Shown in pieces: positions 19,226 through 26,897 of a stretch of 64,000 nt of DNA (positions are counted from its first letter, which is position 1; every line of letters begins with the position of its first letter). This DNA comes from Marinilabilia rubra (GTDB lineage: Bacteria > Bacteroidota > Bacteroidia > Bacteroidales > Marinilabiliaceae). The stretch covers positions 21,800 through 85,799 of the forward strand of contig NZ_QEWP01000020.1 in NCBI RefSeq assembly GCF_003121985.1. The letters are read 5' to 3'. The position numbers and the translations under genes are program-made. A model generated the notes under the pieces. The model had not been told where the DNA came from. It worked only from the letters and a program-made list of their open reading frames with translations, and did no database searches.

Positions 19226-19298
19226 AGCGGGAAACGAGACTCAAACTCGCGACCCTCAGCTTGGAAGGCTGATGCTCTATCAACTGAGCTATTCCCGC
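19226..19298 (-). tRNA. tRNA-Gly(TCC), copy 2
   Basis: Identical in sequence to copy 1, with intact cloverleaf and anticodon TCC. It lies 236 bases from copy 1 and from copy 3. Confidence 0.93.
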
Positions 19299-19303
19299 AA
19301 AAG

Positions 19304-19392
19304 TGGGGAGAGCAGGATTCGAACCTACGAAGGCTGAGCCAACAGATTTATCCCGAAGCATCGGGACCCTCGTTTGACGGCTTCGGTATCTC
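19304..19392 (-). pseudogene. tRNA-Tyr pseudogene 2 with palindrome in place of the anticodon arm
   Basis: The layout is that of pseudogene 1, with the same palindrome at 19351-19366. The 3' acceptor strand is still canonical (TCTCCCCA), but the 5' side is TTCGAGA, so only four acceptor pairs remain. Confidence 0.8.
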
Positions 19393-19422
19393 GAATATAT
19401 ACTCTCAAAAACAATAAGACCT

Positions 19423-19457
19423 AAAAAAACCTGAAGGAAATCCAACAGGTTTTTTTG
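19423..19457 (-). terminator. Terminator copy 3 inside the duplicated tRNA unit
   Basis: This is the same hairpin and T run as at 18951-18985, following tRNA-Gly copy 3, the copy closest to the promoter. Confidence 0.6.
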
Positions 19458-19461
19458 GTTG

Positions 19462-19534
19462 AGCGGGAAACGAGACTCAAACTCGCGACCCTCAGCTTGG
19501 AAGGCTGATGCTCTATCAACTGAGCTATTCCCGC
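19462..19534 (-). tRNA. tRNA-Gly(TCC), copy 3
   Basis: Identical to copies 1 and 2. This copy sits 5 bases downstream of an intact tRNA-Tyr, probably the ancestral arrangement. Confidence 0.93.
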
Positions 19535-19539
19535 AAAAG

Positions 19540-19621
19540 TGGGGAGAGCAGGATTCGAACCTACGAAGGCTGAGCCAACAGATTTACAGTCTGCCCCGTT
19601 TGACCGCTTCGGTATCTCCCC
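19540..19621 (-). tRNA. tRNA-Tyr(GTA), copy 1
   Basis: This 82-nt class II tRNA has acceptor GGGGAGA/TCTCCCC, anticodon stem GCAGA/TCTGT with loop CTGTAAA (anticodon GTA), a variable arm GGCTCAGCC and a good T-arm. An identical copy lies at 19904-19985. Confidence 0.93.
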
Positions 19622-19644
19622 AATTTATTTTTTGATACTATTTC

Positions 19645-19711
19645 GAATGCAGAGCCAATAGATTTATCCCGATGCTTCGGGACCATCGTTTGACCGCTTC
19701 GGTATCTCCCC
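19645..19711 (-). pseudogene. Partial tRNA-Tyr pseudogene 3 (5' two-thirds, palindrome insert)
   Basis: The acceptor 5' strand and D-arm are intact (GGGGAGATACCGAAGCGG), followed by the TCCCGAAGCATCGGGA palindrome and AAATCTATTGGCTC. The T-arm and acceptor 3' strand are missing. It lies 24 bases upstream, in transcription order, of an intact tRNA-Tyr. Confidence 0.75.
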
Positions 19712-19819
19712 GGTGTTGTTAAGAACGTTTACAGGCCTTGTAGTGCCTTGCGTTTGGGACGACAAAGATAGTAAAAAAATCTTTGCAGCAAACTTTAATG
19801 GTAAAAATAATTTTTTTAG

Positions 19820-19893
19820 AGCCAATAGAGGGATTCGAACCCCCGACCGGCTGATTACAAATCAGCTGCTCTGGCCAACTGAGCTATATTGGC
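19820..19893 (-). tRNA. tRNA-Thr(TGT), copy 1
   Basis: The acceptor GCCAATA/TATTGGC, anticodon stem GCTGA/TCAGC with loop TTTGTAA (anticodon TGT) and T-arm are intact. It is identical to 20217-20290. Confidence 0.93.
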
Positions 19894-19903
19894 ATCTTTT
19901 AAG

Positions 19904-19985
19904 TGGGGAGAGCAGGATTCGAACCTACGAAGGCTGAGCCAACAGATTTACAGTCTGCCCCGTTTGACCGCTTCGGTATCTCCCC
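19904..19985 (-). tRNA. tRNA-Tyr(GTA), copy 2
   Basis: Identical to the copy at 19540-19621, including downstream flank, showing that a tRNA-Tyr plus pseudogene segment was duplicated. Confidence 0.93.
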
Positions 19986-20008
19986 AATTTATTTTTTGAT
20001 ACTATTTC

Positions 20009-20075
20009 GAATGCAGAGCCAATAGATTTATCCCGATGCTTCGGGACCATCGTTTGACCGCTTCGGTATCTCCCC
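20009..20075 (-). pseudogene. Partial tRNA-Tyr pseudogene 4 (palindrome insert)
   Basis: This is the same truncated form as pseudogene 3, duplicated with the adjoining tRNA-Tyr. The palindrome is at 20031-20046. Confidence 0.75.
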
Positions 20076-20104
20076 AATATTATTTATGTTATATAAACGA
20101 AGCT

Positions 20105-20156
20105 TGAGCCAACAGATTTATCCCGATGGTTCGGGATTGTCGATTGACCACTTCGA
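20105..20156 (-). pseudogene. Degenerate tRNA-Tyr fragment 5 (palindrome insert)
   Basis: Only the D region (CGAAGTGGTCAATCG), a palindrome variant TCCCGAACCATCGGGA and AAATCTGTTGGCTC remain. It is the most decayed of the five. Confidence 0.6.
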
Positions 20157-20216
20157 TTTTTTCCATTTAAAAATGGAATCTACAATGCCCGTAATGTCAA
20201 AGATCTTAGGTGATGG

Positions 20217-20290
20217 AGCCAATAGAGGGATTCGAACCCCCGACCGGCTGATTACAAATCAGCTGCTCTGGCCAACTGAGCTATATTGGC
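20217..20290 (-). tRNA. tRNA-Thr(TGT), copy 2
   Basis: Identical to copy 1. Its 5' end abuts the 3' end of the SRP RNA, so the two are probably processed from one transcript. Confidence 0.93.
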
Positions 20291-20395
20291 GGGTGGGTAA
20301 GCTACCTATATCGCACCGCTACGACCGCCTACCCTTGCTGCCGTCAGGCCCTGGGGGAATTCAGCAGGAGCTGGTCGTATAGGACTTACCCGACC
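20291..20395 (-). ncRNA. ffs: Small signal recognition particle RNA
   Basis: The minus strand reads GGTCGGGTAAG at the 5' end, pairing with CTTACCCACC at the 3' end. The conserved helix 8 lies between: CCCCCAGGG, CCTGACGG loop, then CAGCAAGGGTAGG. The apical loop is TGAC flanked by GCC/GGC, a URRC-type tetraloop rather than GGAA. At about 105 nt it is the short bacterial form that binds Ffh. It leads the tRNA cluster. Confidence 0.88.
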
Positions 20396-20396
20396 G

Positions 20397-20427
20397 CAAA
20401 AGTAGATAATTATATTTTGCTGGCAAA
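20397..20427 (-). promoter_or_regulatory. Bacteroidota sigma-ABfr promoter of the SRP/tRNA cluster
   Basis: On the minus strand TTTG (20424-20427), 19 bases, then TACTTTTG (20397-20404). This is an exact match to the -33/-7 consensus, a few bases before the SRP RNA 5' end. Confidence 0.8.
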
Positions 20428-20499
20428 TTTCCGGTGGAGAATTTTTCAGCTCTTAATCGTTCCGGAAAGCTAAAGTATTTTATTTCAATTTGTTTTTGC

Positions 20500-20649
20500 T
20501 TAAAAGTTTTTTTCATCTTTTTTTATCAACCAACCGAAAGCCATCACATTTTCATCAAAATTGATGTTGTTTGCCATTGAGAGTTCCTGCGGCTTGTATG
20601 TTTTCCCATACATTTTGTGTATTTTAGCCCAATATTTGAGAATGCCCAT
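20500..20649 (-). CDS. Small hypothetical protein, 49 aa
   Basis: An ATG frame of 49 codons reads MGILKYWAKIHKMYGKTYKP and ends LIKKDEKNF. The composition, rich in Lys, Asn, Trp and Tyr, looks like a real cytoplasmic protein. It lies between the SRP promoter and the DUF4199 gene. It has no recognised family. It could be the 3' fragment of a longer decayed gene. Confidence 0.4.
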   Translation of the reverse strand: MGILKYWAKIHKMYGKTYKPQELSMANNINFDENVMAFGWLIKKDEKNF

Positions 20650-20677
20650 TTTCCATATTTACTATATAGCCTGCTTT

Positions 20678-20837
20678 ATTCATGAATTATCGTTATGAGA
20701 TGTTCAAATATCAAGAAATACAATTAACCGCAAATAAAATGGATGCAGGAAATAATGAATTATTTTCAAATCCATCTTTATAGAGGACGGTTGTATTTTG
20801 CCGATAGTTGGACATCGGAATAGAAAATTTGTAAATA
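20678..20837 (+). repeat. Diverged dispersed intergenic repeat, copy 2
   Basis: Partner of 5977-6137, same orientation. It lies about 150 bases upstream of the DUF4199 gene start. Open frames on either strand here are short and not shared between the copies. Confidence 0.5.
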
Positions 20838-20985
20838 AAGCAGGATAGAAGCATGAAATTTTTTATTAGGCTTTTTACTAATAGGAATGTGTTGTTTATG
20901 GTGCTTTTTAGTTTTGTTACCGCTGGTGTTGTTGTATAAAAAGAGATTTGATTGTAATAAATCAAGAATTAAAAATATTGAACGA

Positions 20986-21555
20986 ATGAATGATTTGTCC
21001 ACAGAAGAAAGACAAAAAGAACTGAAGAGTTTGAAAAGTCGCTTTGTTTTAAATCAGGGGGCTTTTATGGGGGTTTCACTTGCAGGGGCCTATTACTTGA
21101 CCCATCTGCTTGGAATGATGGATTCTTTTGTTCAAAGTATTTTAACCTGGGCTATTTATATTGGCTTTATCCATGTGTCTATGGTTAAATACCGTGACCA
21201 TTTTCAGGACGGACTATTATCCTATGGCCAAGGTGTCTGGATGGGAACCCGAATGGGAATTCTTGCCGGTATTATTGTTGGAGCCTATTTGTTTCTTTTT
21301 ATGAAAGTTATTAATCCGGCTTATATTGATGAACTTATTGTGCAAATGCAGGAGGCTTATCTTCAGCTGGGATTAAAGGAAGAAGAAGTTGCTCAAATGG
21401 AAGGGATGTTCAGGTTAACCGCCAATCCGGTTCTGATGATTATTTCCGGGGTGTTAGGTGCCGGCTTTTCCGCTTTTATTTTTTCACTAATTATTGCCAT
21501 CTTTCAAAGAAGAAAGGGAGATCCTTTTTCAGATGCCATGAAAAATATTGAGTAA
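20986..21555 (+). CDS. DUF4199 family membrane protein
   Basis: The start at MNDLSTEERQKELKSL gives 189 residues; upstream codons in the same frame read through promoter-like sequence and are unlikely to be translated. Four hydrophobic segments (about 22-42, 50-70, 85-112, 145-172) match the small four-helix DUF4199 proteins common in Bacteroidota. Function is unknown. The stop codon overlaps the ATG of the GT2 gene by one base, a pairing often seen in this phylum, so the two are translationally coupled. Confidence 0.8.
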   Translation: MNDLSTEERQKELKSLKSRFVLNQGAFMGVSLAGAYYLTHLLGMMDSFVQSILTWAIYIGFIHVSMVKYRDHFQDGLLSYGQGVWMGTRMGILAGIIVGAYLFLFMKVINPAYIDELIVQMQEAYLQLGLKEEEVAQMEGMFRLTANPVLMIISGVLGAGFSAFIFSLIIAIFQRRKGDPFSDAMKNIE

Positions 21556-22502
21556 TGGATTTATCAATTGTTATACCATTTTATAATGAAGAAGAGTCAT
21601 TATCTGAGCTACTGGCATGGGTTGGTAATGTTTGCAGTAAGATGGACAAAGCCTTTGAGGTAATCGTTGTAGATGATGGTAGCTCGGATAACTCCTGGGA
21701 TGTTGTTTGCCAACTTAAAGAAGAGTATTCCTGGTTGCGGGGAGTCCGTTTTAGGAGAAACTATGGTAAATCAGCAGCCCTTAATACCGGTTTTGCCCTT
21801 GCTGAAGGAAAGGGAGTAATCACTATGGATGCCGATTTACAGGATAGCCCTGATGAAATCCCTGAGCTGTATGAAATGGTTGTTTCTGGAAAGTATGATC
21901 TTGTAAGTGGTTGGAAGAGAAAGCGCCATGATCCCCTGAATAAAACACTTCCCAGTAAGCTGTTTAACCGTACTGCCCGATGGGTTTCCGGAATCAAATT
22001 GCATGATTTTAACTGTGGTCTTAAAGCCTACAGTCATGATGTGGTGAAAAACATAGAGGTTTACGGCGAAATGCACCGCTATATCCCTGTTTTGGCTAAA
22101 AGGGCCGGATTTGAAAGAATAACTGAGAAAGTAGTGCATCATCGTGAGCGAAAGTATGGCACCACCAAATTTGGAATGGAGAGGTTTCTAAAAGGCTTTC
22201 TGGATCTTTTGTCGGTAATGTTTATATCTAAATTTGGCAATCGACCTATGCACTTGTTCGGATCTCTGGGAACTTTTATGTTTCTGTTAGGTTCAGGTCT
22301 GGCTCTTTGGCTTGGCGCTCACAAACTTTATTGTGTTGCTAAGGGGATTGTAGCTCCTTTGGTTACAACCAATCCCTTCTTTTATATTGGCTTGGTTTGT
22401 ATGATACTGGGGACACAGCTTTTTGTGACAGGCTTCCTTGCTGAATTGGTTTCCAGAAATAGATCCGATAGAAATGCTTATGCCATAGCTGAAAAGTTTT
22501 AA
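21555..22502 (+). CDS. Family 2 glycosyltransferase with two C-terminal membrane helices (GtrB/ArnC/DPM-like)
   Basis: The 315-residue protein starts MDLSIVIPFYNEEESLSELL. It has VVDDGSSDNSWD (about 39-50), the metal site TMDADLQDSPDEIPEL (about 94-109), and HRYIPVLAKRAGF plus HHRERKYGTTKFGMERF in the acceptor region, all typical of polyprenyl-phosphate glycosyltransferases. Two helices at about 230-305 anchor it. It probably transfers a hexose from a nucleotide sugar to undecaprenyl phosphate at the cytoplasmic face of the membrane. A SAM methyltransferase gene follows after 10 bases. Confidence 0.9.
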   Translation: MDLSIVIPFYNEEESLSELLAWVGNVCSKMDKAFEVIVVDDGSSDNSWDVVCQLKEEYSWLRGVRFRRNYGKSAALNTGFALAEGKGVITMDADLQDSPDEIPELYEMVVSGKYDLVSGWKRKRHDPLNKTLPSKLFNRTARWVSGIKLHDFNCGLKAYSHDVVKNIEVYGEMHRYIPVLAKRAGFERITEKVVHHRERKYGTTKFGMERFLKGFLDLLSVMFISKFGNRPMHLFGSLGTFMFLLGSGLALWLGAHKLYCVAKGIVAPLVTTNPFFYIGLVCMILGTQLFVTGFLAELVSRNRSDRNAYAIAEKF

Positions 22503-22512
22503 TCTTCCTGAT

Positions 22513-23244
22513 ATGTTTTACCAGTCTATTGCCGAATATTATGATTTTATTTTTCCCCCGTCCGAAAAGCAAAGGGCATTTATAGAGCAAGAGTTATCCG
22601 GTTTGGAGCGGAAAACTTTGCTGGAGGCAGGGTGTGGAACAGGGAATCTTGCTTCTTTGCTCTCAGAAAAGGGAGCAGATGTTACTGGTATTGATCTGGA
22701 TAAAGAGATGATCTTAAAAGCCAAAACTAAGGTGCCTGCCAATGGACGAATTACTTTTGAAAATCTGAATATTTTAGAGATTGATCAACGCTGGGCGAAG
22801 GAAACATTTGATGGTGTTGTTTCTTTTGGAAATACCCTGGTGCATTTAAAAGACAAGAAGCAGGTGCTGCAATTTCTGAAAGGATGTTTTATGGTATTAA
22901 AGCCTGGCGGAAAATTGTTGGTTCAGATTATTAATTATGACCGCATTTTGGATAACGAAATTAATGCGTTGCCCACTATTGATAATGAAAAAATCTCTTT
23001 TGAGCGATTTTATGATTATGGGCCAGGTGATAATCATATAGATTTCAGGACAATCTTGACTGTTAAGGAATCAAACACTGTAATGAGAAATGTTGTTTCA
23101 TTGCTCCCGGTTCGTCAAAAAGACCTTAAATGCCTGTTTGAAGAGACGGGATTTGAGAAGATGAGGGTTTTTGGAGGTTTTGGCGGTAATGGCCTCACAT
23201 CTGATTCAATACCCCTGGTTTTTTCGGCGATGAAACCTGTATGA
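22513..23244 (+). CDS. Class I SAM-dependent methyltransferase
   Basis: The 243-residue protein shows the SAM-binding glycine loop LLEAGCGTGNLASLL (about 36-50), the acidic residue at GIDLDKEMI (about 60), and VVSFGNTLVHLKD at motif IV. The fold continues with LKPGGKLLVQIINYDRI. It is cytoplasmic; the substrate is unknown. The gene is tightly linked to the DUF4199-GT2 pair, so a small molecule or lipid in the same envelope pathway is possible, but this is inference only. Confidence 0.85.
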   Translation: MFYQSIAEYYDFIFPPSEKQRAFIEQELSGLERKTLLEAGCGTGNLASLLSEKGADVTGIDLDKEMILKAKTKVPANGRITFENLNILEIDQRWAKETFDGVVSFGNTLVHLKDKKQVLQFLKGCFMVLKPGGKLLVQIINYDRILDNEINALPTIDNEKISFERFYDYGPGDNHIDFRTILTVKESNTVMRNVVSLLPVRQKDLKCLFEETGFEKMRVFGGFGGNGLTSDSIPLVFSAMKPV

Positions 23245-23365
23245 GTGTTGAGGATTTTGGCAATGAGGTGAAAACTTTGGGTGATGAATTCGTTTTATCT
23301 TATGGTTAAGGATTGATTTGTAATGCATTGTTGGATATAGTGCAGCCCTCAAAATACCATTACCC

Positions 23366-23815
23366 TTAATGACTTTTCTTTATTTTTTTTACCACTTCCT
23401 TGTCAATGGGAAAGGTCATATCTTCCGGAGATAATTCAGAGATAGGAATCCATCGAAACGATTGCATGCCATTCTTTTCTGCTTCGAAATCAAATTTTTT
23501 GTTGGAGATATTAAGTTGGTGGTCATGTGGAAGTAAGAAAGAATAGTAAATGCTGATAAGCTGGGTGTTTTTATAGAATTTTGTTGGCTGGAAAAATTCA
23601 GTGGTATAAAAATGCCCTGTCACATCTATTTTCAGGTCCATTTCCTCCAGGCACTCCCGTTTCAGGCACTCTACAGGGCCTTCGCCATATTCCAGCCCTC
23701 CGCCGGGGAGTTTGGTCATGTACATATCCATTACATATTCATCGCTGACAAGCAGATGGTTGTTTTCAATGCATATACCGTATACCCGTATGTTGAAACA
23801 GTTTCTTGTGGTCAT
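23366..23815 (-). CDS. NUDIX hydrolase
   Basis: The 149-residue protein carries a complete Nudix box, GGGLEYGEGPVECLKRECLEE (G-x5-E-x7-RE-x2-EE), starting near residue 37. The beginning FNIRVYGICIENNHLLVSDE is the usual first beta strands. It hydrolyses a nucleoside diphosphate linked to another moiety, with divalent metal. The substrate cannot be told from sequence. It lies downstream of miaA, with a terminator between them. Confidence 0.88.
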   Translation of the reverse strand: MTTRNCFNIRVYGICIENNHLLVSDEYVMDMYMTKLPGGGLEYGEGPVECLKRECLEEMDLKIDVTGHFYTTEFFQPTKFYKNTQLISIYYSFLLPHDHQLNISNKKFDFEAEKNGMQSFRWIPISELSPEDMTFPIDKEVVKKIKKSH

Positions 23816-23821
23816 GGAAAG

Positions 23822-23900
23822 TAAAAAAAGCCGGAGTCCTCTCAGAAGATTGTAAACCGCGAGAAAAATTAAAAATTAATTAATAATTCCGGACTCCGGC
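23822..23900 (-). terminator. Terminator downstream of miaA, long-loop stem
   Basis: GCCGGAGTCC (23891-23900 on the minus strand, inside the last miaA codons) pairs perfectly with GGACTCCGGC (23830-23839), followed by seven T. The 50-base loop is unusually long and contains the stop codon. Confidence 0.6.
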
Positions 23901-24809
23901 CTGTTTTAGTTTGTTTTCAACAAATTTAATAACTTCAGTGAGATTATCAGGAGAAAACCAGGTTATTTCTTTGTCTCTTCTGAACCAGGATAATTGCTTT
24001 CGTGCATATCGTCTTGAATTTCTTTTTATGAGCTCTATGGCTTTCTCCTTTGTGACTTCCCCGTCAAAATAGCTGAAAAACTCCCTGTAACCAACAGTAT
24101 TTAGGGAATTTAAGTGTTTTTTGTGGTGCCATTGATTGGCTTCTTTTTCAAGCCCGGAGGCTATCATATGATCCACTCTTTGGTTTATTCGTTGATGCAA
24201 TAATGCCCTGTCCATGTCAAGACCGATTTTTATGATATTAAAATCCCTGTCTTTTTTTGTATTGGTTCTGAGGGATGAATAGGGCTTTCCTGTCATCAGA
24301 CAAATTTCCAGGGCATGAATTACACGTTTTGGATTTTTTAAATCCACTTGATTGTAAAACCCGGGATCCAGAATTTTTAACTGCCTCCTCATGTTTTCAA
24401 GGCCTTCGTTGTTGTATTGATCCTGCAAGTCTTTGCGTAATCCAGGGTCAATTGTGGGAAGTTCATCTATTCCATTGCAGAAAGCGTCAATGTACATCAT
24501 TGATCCACCAGTGAGAATAATAATGTCATTTGTATTAAAAAGGGTTTCAGCGATTTTTAACGCTTCCTGCTCGTATTCGTAAGCACTGTAATAATCATTG
24601 ATGGATTTTGTTCCCACCATATGGTGCGTGACTTGGCTAAGTTCTGCCTTGGTAGGAGCTGCTGTTCCTATTTTTATTTCTTTGAAAATTTGACGGGAAT
24701 CAGCTGAAATGACAGGGCTGTTGAAATGCTTTGCAACCTGAATGCTCAACCCTGTTTTCCCTATTCCTGTTGGCCCTGTAATTACAATGGCTGTTTTTGC
24801 AGAATTCAA
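23880..24809 (-). CDS. miaA: tRNA dimethylallyltransferase
   Basis: MiaA adds an isopentenyl group to A37 of tRNAs reading UNN codons. The protein has the P-loop ITGPTGIGKT near the N-terminus, SADSRQIFKEIKIGTAAP, the family-typical HHMVGTKSINDYYSAYEYE, GGSMMYIDAFCNGID and RRYARKQLSWFRRD. A TTG start at 24809 is preferred. It overlaps the TGA of the upstream gene and has GGAGGAGG spaced correctly before it, giving 309 residues; an earlier TTG at 24827 would place that Shine-Dalgarno inside the gene. Coupled to the pRiA4b-like gene upstream. Confidence 0.93.
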   Translation of the reverse strand: MNSAKTAIVITGPTGIGKTGLSIQVAKHFNSPVISADSRQIFKEIKIGTAAPTKAELSQVTHHMVGTKSINDYYSAYEYEQEALKIAETLFNTNDIIILTGGSMMYIDAFCNGIDELPTIDPGLRKDLQDQYNNEGLENMRRQLKILDPGFYNQVDLKNPKRVIHALEICLMTGKPYSSLRTNTKKDRDFNIIKIGLDMDRALLHQRINQRVDHMIASGLEKEANQWHHKKHLNSLNTVGYREFFSYFDGEVTKEKAIELIKRNSRRYARKQLSWFRRDKEITWFSPDNLTEVIKFVENKLKQAGVRNY

Positions 24810-25339
24810 TACCAATCCTCCTCCCAATCGGTTAAGTCAATTTCATCGGCATTTATATCACTGCTATCCGGATCATCATCTCCAAGTAATTCATTTAAAT
24901 CGATGTCTTCAAGATCTCCGCTTGCCATCGCACTATGGTCAAATTGCTTTGGGGGTTCGCCATTTCGGCGAATGCATAATGGATGTTCTGTTTCCCCATC
25001 CATTATGGAAAACAGTTCAAGAAAAAGGGACCTTTCGGCAAATTGGTCAAACACATAAAGGAGTCTTTGCTTTTTCTCAGTTAACAGTTCTCCTAATTTG
25101 ACTTTGTCCATGACTTTTCTGTCAGGATTTTGTCCTTCCTCCATGTCTAAAAGAGTTACTTCAATCTCTTTATGCCAGTTCTGATCTGTTAAAAAGAATG
25201 AGGTCATTTGTCCTTTTTCATATCCGAGTTCTTCCACAATGAAATTATGCAGGCTCAGAAATTCAGCCTTGCTATCAATTGCAACCTCTCTTATGAAATC
25301 ATCGTGTTCGCTTGATATAATCCGAAATTTGTAAATCAT
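24806..25339 (-). CDS. Plasmid pRiA4b ORF-3-like (IS1096 TnpR-like) family protein
   Basis: The 177-residue protein has the family's opening (MIYKFRIISSEHDDFIREVAI) and central LLYVFDQFAERSLFLELFSI segment, then a very acidic tail from about 135 (LGDDDPDSSDINADEIDL). Despite the name there is no mobility evidence. In Bacteroidota this protein is commonly found beside miaA, and here the two overlap by four bases. Cytoplasmic, function unknown. Confidence 0.8.
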   Translation of the reverse strand: MIYKFRIISSEHDDFIREVAIDSKAEFLSLHNFIVEELGYEKGQMTSFFLTDQNWHKEIEVTLLDMEEGQNPDRKVMDKVKLGELLTEKKQRLLYVFDQFAERSLFLELFSIMDGETEHPLCIRRNGEPPKQFDHSAMASGDLEDIDLNELLGDDDPDSSDINADEIDLTDWEEDWY

Positions 25340-25715
25340 ATATTATTTATGTGACCTTCCTATTATAATGTAAACTTGATTGAAATGATTAATATTATCG
25401 AATTAATTGTTTCCTTCTGAATTTCCAAAACGCAAAACTGGCAGATATGTTACAAAAAACTGGTAATTTCGGATCGTAATAAATGAGAAAGAATTAGGAT
25501 GAAACCAGGCATGAACAATAATTTTTCAGATCTGCCACTATAGGGGATGCAGGCCTTGTGGGTTTCACCCTGGTAATATATAGACAGACCTTTAAAAAAG
25601 CAAGTTTTATACCAATGAAACAAACGTGAATTTCAGAGTGCTAAAATCTAAAAAAAGCATGAATAAATCATCGTGCGTTTCATTCGGCCGGATGTTTAAC
25701 TCTATTTTTAAACGA
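25340..25715. other. Divergent intergenic region
   Basis: This gap lies between the pRiA4b-like gene and the outer-membrane gene. The frame of the latter is open from 25626 (GTG), so the region from there may be translated. No RNA gene or repeat was recognised. Confidence 0.3.
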
Positions 25716-26882
25716 ATGAAAATTTCTTTTATCGAAAGCCGTTTTTTTATTTCTGTGCTTCTCTTTTTTGTTTTTCCTTTTTCGCCGCTAAAAGGGGCAC
25801 ATATTATAGAGAAAACATATTTAGCCACAGATTCTTTGGTAGAGACAGGGGGGGTAGCTCAGATTGGAGAGAAAATCCTTGATTTAGTAACATGGGAGAA
25901 AGACGGGCTTGTCTTTACAGTTTACCCTTCGTTGAGCGTAAGTCCTCGAAACGGGTTTGTATATGGTGTAATGCCTGCCGTGAAATGGGAAAGTCAAAGA
26001 AAAGGTTTATCAAATACATTGACTGTAAATGCAGAAACCTCTACAAAGGGGATGTTGCAATTGCAATTTGAGCATGAATGGTATTTTCATGAAAAGTGGT
26101 TGACTAGTGGAGAAGCGTTTCTAAATAAAAGAGAAGATCTCTTCTGGATTGGTGGAGACCAGGAGGATTTTTATTTTGACAGAAGAGAAGTTAAGGTTGA
26201 CTGGGACTTATTGAATAATATTTATCCGGGTTTTTGGATTGGATTACAATTATTTATTGATAGTAATCATTTTTCTGATGAAGCTGAACTTAGTTTTCGG
26301 GAAGAAGGGTTACAAGGATTTAAAGGAGGATTGATTTTTGGGTTGGGGCCAAAATTGCTGTTGGATACAAGGGAACGAACCTTGGCTCCCCAATCCGGTG
26401 TTTTGCTTGAGCTGCAACCATTATTTGTTGGGGTTGGAGGCATTGGAGATTATAATTTCACAAGAATTACTGTTGATTTTAGAAAATATGTACCTTTAAA
26501 ACAAGAAAAAACAACATTGGCTTTTCAAACTGTTTTGGATTATGCAGAAGAGAAGGTTCCCTTCTATGATGCCCCGCAATTGGGAGGGAAAGAAAGACTC
26601 AGGGGTATTGGGCATCCTTTGAAAAGATCAGGAAACAGTGTTTGGTTATCCCGAGTTGAATTGAGGCAGCATTTGTGGTGGCGGTTTGGTGTTGCAGCTT
26701 TTGCCGGTGTTGGTGAAGCAAAAGTTAATTATCAGAATCCATTTGAAGATGTTGTTTCTTCTTTTGGGGCCGGACTTAGGTTTCGGATGCTGCCAGATGA
26801 TCCTTTAAATGTACGTTTTGACTTTGGGCGTTCATCTATTGGAACCACCGGATTTTTTATTTCACTTAAAGAGGCTTTTTAA
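25716..26882 (+). CDS. Omp85-type outer-membrane beta-barrel protein (BamA/TamA barrel family)
   Basis: The ATG at 25716 gives a signal peptide (MKISFIESRFFISVLLFFVF), 388 residues in all. An ATG at 25659 or a GTG at 25626 would add a 19-30 residue extension. The barrel shows alternating strands, GLGPKLLLDTRERTLAPQSG, which is typical of surface-antigen D15 strands, and GGKERLRGI, the equivalent of the VRGF/Y motif on loop 6. The last strand ends in Phe. No POTRA domains are present, so it is a short barrel-only member with unknown cargo. It lies 15 bases before the TPR regulator gene. Confidence 0.8.
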   Translation: MKISFIESRFFISVLLFFVFPFSPLKGAHIIEKTYLATDSLVETGGVAQIGEKILDLVTWEKDGLVFTVYPSLSVSPRNGFVYGVMPAVKWESQRKGLSNTLTVNAETSTKGMLQLQFEHEWYFHEKWLTSGEAFLNKREDLFWIGGDQEDFYFDRREVKVDWDLLNNIYPGFWIGLQLFIDSNHFSDEAELSFREEGLQGFKGGLIFGLGPKLLLDTRERTLAPQSGVLLELQPLFVGVGGIGDYNFTRITVDFRKYVPLKQEKTTLAFQTVLDYAEEKVPFYDAPQLGGKERLRGIGHPLKRSGNSVWLSRVELRQHLWWRFGVAAFAGVGEAKVNYQNPFEDVVSSFGAGLRFRMLPDDPLNVRFDFGRSSIGTTGFFISLKEAF

Positions 26883-26897
26883 TAAAAGGGATTTTCA

